DNA of 46,387 nt. Origin: Oscillospiraceae bacterium (lineage in GTDB: Bacteria > Bacillota > Clostridia > Oscillospirales > Acutalibacteraceae). Under the pieces are notes generated by a model. That model did not search any database and was not told where the DNA came from. It worked only from the letters and a program-made list of their open reading frames with translations. Below, one piece after another: positions 43,889 through 46,387 of this stretch. The stretch lies in contig SVPW01000017.1 in assembly GCA_015065645.1 (NCBI GenBank), positions 1 through 46,387 on the forward strand, read 5' to 3'. Position 1 is the first letter of the stretch, and the number at the start of each line of letters is the position of its first letter. The position numbers and the translations under genes are program-made.

Positions 43889-43917
43889 TTGACAATAATC
43901 GCAAGTAATGTTATCAT
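43889..43917 (+). promoter_or_regulatory. Promoter of glycosyltransferase gene
   Basis: TTGACA (43889-43894), 17 bases, TATCAT (43912-43917). No clear AGGAGG is seen before the ATG at 43971. Confidence 0.7.
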
Positions 43918-43970
43918 TAATTTGCATATTAAAATTATTAAACTAAAAAAATTTATAGGATTTTAAAAAT

Positions 43971-44957
43971 ATGAATGATTTAATTTCAATTATTATTCCA
44001 ATATACAATCGTCAAAATGTTATAGAGGACTGCATTAATTCCATAAAAGCACAAACCTTTCAAAATTATGAAATTTTGTTAATTGATGACGGTTCAACCG
44101 ATAACACACTTAATATTTGTGAGAAGCTTTCCGAAAACAATAATAAAATAAAGCTTTTTAAAATGGAACATAAAGGTGTTTCTGCAGCCCGTAACAAAGG
44201 TCTTGATGAGGCTATTGGAGAATATGTATTTTTTATTGACAGTGATGATATTATTCATCCTAATCTTTTAGAAGCACTTGTAAACGGGCTAAAATCCACA
44301 GATGCTTCAATTTCCGGAACAAGGGTTATAACCATACCTGAAAAGCGGTGGGAAAAAGCTTGGGAATTAATTGAAAAAGACACCTCCTCCCCCGATACTC
44401 AGTATCTAAACCACGAAGAAACCTTAAAACAGGTTTTTACAAGCAGTTCTCCAACACCGCTAAATCTCATCGGCGGAGTTATGATGAAGCGTGAGCTTAT
44501 TGGAGAAACACGCTTTAAAACCGACCTTTACATCGGTGAAGATTTTTATTTCATATATCAAAATCTCATTAAAGGGGCGGCTTCTGTTTTTTTAAAGCAG
44601 GTATGGTATTACAGCCGTTGGCATAGCAATAACATATCAAAAAACTATGATTTTTCTGCATTCTGGACAAGGTTTTACCGCAGAAAATTAGTGTGGCAAA
44701 GTGAAGAAGCTTTTGGGAGATACGAATATGCCAAGCGTCAAAAAAATCAGGCTTTTTCCTCATATTTATTATGCTCTTCTAAAGCACAAAAGGATAAATC
44801 AGAAGTCAAAAAAATGAGAAAGGTTATAAAAGAACATAAAAAAGACCTTCTTTCGGCTAAAAATTTAAAAGGAAAGCTTATATTTTTGGCATATTTATAT
44901 TTACCTTTCACCCAAAAGATTCATCAACACCTTAAAGGAAAAAAACGCACAAGATAA
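43971..44957 (+). CDS. Family 2 glycosyltransferase
   Basis: The 328-residue protein has a GT-A fold: SIIIPIYNRQNVIEDCINSI at the start, the nucleotide-sugar motif DDGSTD (39-44), AARNKGLDEA, and the metal-binding DSDD (90-93). The C-terminal 60 residues are strongly basic, which suggests membrane attachment. Donor and acceptor are unknown; a role in cell-surface polysaccharide is likely. It is a single-gene unit with its own promoter and terminator. Confidence 0.92.
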   Translation: MNDLISIIIPIYNRQNVIEDCINSIKAQTFQNYEILLIDDGSTDNTLNICEKLSENNNKIKLFKMEHKGVSAARNKGLDEAIGEYVFFIDSDDIIHPNLLEALVNGLKSTDASISGTRVITIPEKRWEKAWELIEKDTSSPDTQYLNHEETLKQVFTSSSPTPLNLIGGVMMKRELIGETRFKTDLYIGEDFYFIYQNLIKGAASVFLKQVWYYSRWHSNNISKNYDFSAFWTRFYRRKLVWQSEEAFGRYEYAKRQKNQAFSSYLLCSSKAQKDKSEVKKMRKVIKEHKKDLLSAKNLKGKLIFLAYLYLPFTQKIHQHLKGKKRTR

Positions 44958-44961
44958 GCAA

Positions 44962-45006
44962 AAGCTTTGTGTAACGCATAAAACCGTTATACAAAGCCTT
45001 TTTTAT
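44962..45006 (+). terminator. Rho-independent terminator
   Basis: GCTTTGTGTAACG pairs with CGTTATACAAAGC (one G-U), then a T-run follows. Confidence 0.88.
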
Positions 45007-45052
45007 TATATTTTTATATTCACCGCATATAATTAATATGAGGTGATGCTTA

Positions 45053-45529
45053 ATGATATTAAAAATTAAGCCGTATATTATATCAATTTTAATTGCTTTA
45101 GGTGTGGGTGGATCATCTGCATTCTTCACAAGAAATAATATGGATATTTATTCCGAAATAAAAATGCCGCCTCTTTCTCCGCCATCCTGGCTTTTTCCTG
45201 TTGTATGGACAATTCTTTTTATTCTCATGGGAATAAGTGCGGCAATGATTTATAATACCGCAAGCTCTTCTGTTCGTGAAAGGAAATCAGCACTTTATAC
45301 CTATGCCGCAAGTCTTTTCTTCAATTTTTTCTGGAGCATTATTTTCTTTAATATGCGTGCATTTTTATTAGCATCCATTTGGATAGTTATTTTATTGTTT
45401 TTAATCATCAGAACAATTATGAAATACTATAAAATAAAGCCGCTTGCCGCATATCTTCAAATACCTTATCTTATATGGGTGAGCTTTGCAACCTATTTAA
45501 CATTCGCAATATGGCTTTTAAACAGATAA
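45053..45529 (+). CDS. tspO: TspO/MBR family membrane protein
   Basis: The 158-residue protein has five predicted helices. Family residues are in MPPLSPPSWLFPVVWTILFILMGISA and FFWSIIFFNMRAF, ending WVSFATYLTFAIWLLN. TspO binds porphyrins and steroid-like ligands and is tied to stress and tetrapyrrole handling. GAGGTG lies 8 bases before the ATG. Its stop is 3 bases from the stop of the convergent hydrolase gene, with no terminator between them. Confidence 0.93.
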   Translation: MILKIKPYIISILIALGVGGSSAFFTRNNMDIYSEIKMPPLSPPSWLFPVVWTILFILMGISAAMIYNTASSSVRERKSALYTYAASLFFNFFWSIIFFNMRAFLLASIWIVILLFLIIRTIMKYYKIKPLAAYLQIPYLIWVSFATYLTFAIWLLNR

Positions 45530-45532
45530 AAC

Positions 45533-46198
45533 TTAATATTCAAAAATAACCTTACCGCCAATTTTTTCAACCAATTTTTCATCATGGAAAATTATTGGTG
45601 TATACTTTTCTTTGCGGTATTCATTTACAAATTCGGTGCTTTTCTCAATATTAAAGCTGCTTGCAGTGGGTTTGGCGTAATGTAAATTTTCCTTTGTATA
45701 ACATTCATCACCGCAAAGCACGTATACCGTATCGGGAGTATTTATAAGCACAATGCTTGAACCCGGACTATGACCGCCAATATATTTAAAGCAAACATTA
45801 TCATTTAAAATTAAGCTTTCCCTAAAGGTATGCAGTTTATTAATATCAGAAACATACCTTTTTGCCTGTGTTTCTTCATTTTCATTAATATATATTTCAG
45901 CTGCTTTGTAATATCTTACACAATCAATATGGTCACCATGAGCATGGGTTATTAAAACATCGGATATATCTTCCGCTTTAATGCCGTAATCCTCTAAAAC
46001 CTCAATAGGCTTTTTAAACTCAAAAAGCGGAAAGCCCGGCATTGTATCACAGCCTGTATCTATTAAAATTTTGCGGTTATCAATTTCAAGCAAAAAGAAG
46101 AGCAAAGAAATTGGTATTTTAACATTTTTATCACCGCCTGTAAATGCCATTCCCTCATTAATTTCGGTTGTTCCGTATCTAAAAGCAGTTAATTTCAT
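45533..46198 (-). CDS. Metallo-beta-lactamase fold hydrolase (AHL-lactonase-like)
   Basis: The 221-residue protein has the zinc motif HAHGDHID (85-92), a downstream GGHSPGSS His, CGDECYT and the final FHDE, as in the lactonase/AttM branch of the superfamily. It could hydrolyse a lactone or ester; quorum-quenching activity is not implied by sequence alone. AAGGTG precedes the ATG. Confidence 0.85.
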   Translation of the reverse strand: MKLTAFRYGTTEINEGMAFTGGDKNVKIPISLLFFLLEIDNRKILIDTGCDTMPGFPLFEFKKPIEVLEDYGIKAEDISDVLITHAHGDHIDCVRYYKAAEIYINENEETQAKRYVSDINKLHTFRESLILNDNVCFKYIGGHSPGSSIVLINTPDTVYVLCGDECYTKENLHYAKPTASSFNIEKSTEFVNEYRKEKYTPIIFHDEKLVEKIGGKVIFEY

Positions 46199-46237
46199 AT
46201 TTATTCTTCACCTTCTAATATTATTCTGATACAAAAA

Positions 46238-46260
46238 ACAGCATAGTTATCCTATGCTGT
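46238..46260 (-). terminator. Terminator-like hairpin for minus-strand transcription
   Basis: ACAGCATAG pairs with CTATGCTGT; on the minus strand it is followed by TTTTTTG. It would end a transcript coming from the right edge. Confidence 0.75.
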
Positions 46261-46261
46261 T

Positions 46262-46348
46262 GAGAGTGTCGACAAAGTCTCCACTCTCTTGGACGGGGAT
46301 GCCGTTCGCAAAAAATTAAAAATTTTTTGACTGCACTCTATCCCCGCC
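46262..46348. other. Nested inverted repeats, unknown structured element
   Basis: GAGAGTG/CACTCTC (46262-46268, 46282-46288) encloses GAC-AAA-GTC. GACGGGGAT/ATCCCCGCC (46292-46300, 46340-46348, one mismatch) encloses a perfect CAAAAAATT/AATTTTTTG (46309-46317, 46321-46329). No ORF of note was recognised. It could be a small RNA with the terminator at 46238, or a dispersed palindromic repeat; the window ends too soon to decide. Confidence 0.5.
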
Positions 46349-46387
46349 AATACCACCCCTGTGCCCTTGAAAATCCGCATTATAAGC

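Noticed and set aside
43778-43970. Possible fluoride riboswitch before the CLC gene
   Set aside because: No aptamer-like conserved bases are present; only an AT-rich inverted repeat is seen.

Overview
The window reads as chromosome of an anaerobic, endospore-forming, low-GC Bacillota, most likely a Clostridia member of the Oscillospirales type. Three things point there. First, it has sporulation genes (spoIIGA-sigE with Spo0A-type boxes, and a GerA/SpoVAF germination protein). Second, it has an oxygen-defence operon typical of strict anaerobes (flavodiiron protein, superoxide reductase, ferritin, rubredoxin). Third, it has classic Gram-positive signals (AGGAGG-type ribosome binding sites, TTGACA-N17-TATAAT promoters, HrcA/CIRCE). 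The genus assignment is inference; no rRNA gene is present.

Left end (1-2400), the unusual part. The C-terminal half of a tyrosine recombinase runs in from the left edge. It is followed by three direct repeats (694, 1565, 2098), each encoding the same 18-residue C-terminus plus stop of a rubrerythrin-type protein. The repeats bound two small units of 871 and 533 bp. Each unit carries one gene, a PepSY lipoprotein or a small membrane protein, driven by an almost identical promoter and ribosome binding site that belongs to the repeat. This looks like a tandem array of recombinase cassettes anchored at the 3' end of a rubrerythrin gene lying outside the window. Next come a membrane acyltransferase, a second PepSY lipoprotein and a coupled DUF4190/DUF2752 membrane pair.

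Middle (5.2-31 kb). An arginine/tyrosine phosphatase-like protein and spoIIGA-sigE face a DegV protein. Then come a TPP-riboswitch-controlled thiamine transporter, a PAP2 phosphatase with an SGNH lipoprotein, xpt and a DUF89 protein. The oxygen-defence operon (15442 down to 12548) has a promoter carrying both a PerR-like box and a Spo0A-like box placed exactly as in the spoIIGA promoter. A phosphoesterase, an unrecognised 466-residue protein, a 46-residue membrane peptide and cardiolipin synthase follow. A forward cluster holds an M16 peptidase pair, lgt, folD, an exported protein and the GerA-family gene. The hrcA-grpE-dnaK-dnaJ heat-shock operon, with CIRCE, lies opposite.

Right (31-46.4 kb). 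rsmD-coaD-coiled-coil gene is followed by luxS, and by an IclR regulator divergent from eda-kdgK (ketodeoxygluconate catabolism) with a KdgR-like operator. A six-gene minus-strand run then encodes a CLC antiporter, a single-chain MalF/MalG-like permease, a radical SAM protein, a Dabb protein, a GH2 glycosidase and a nitrilase-GDPD fusion. A glycosyltransferase, TspO and a metallo-hydrolase close the gene content. The last 150 bases hold nested inverted repeats with no recognisable gene.

No tRNA, rRNA or CRISPR array was recognised. Apart from the partial recombinase and the duplicated rubrerythrin ends, no broken gene was seen.
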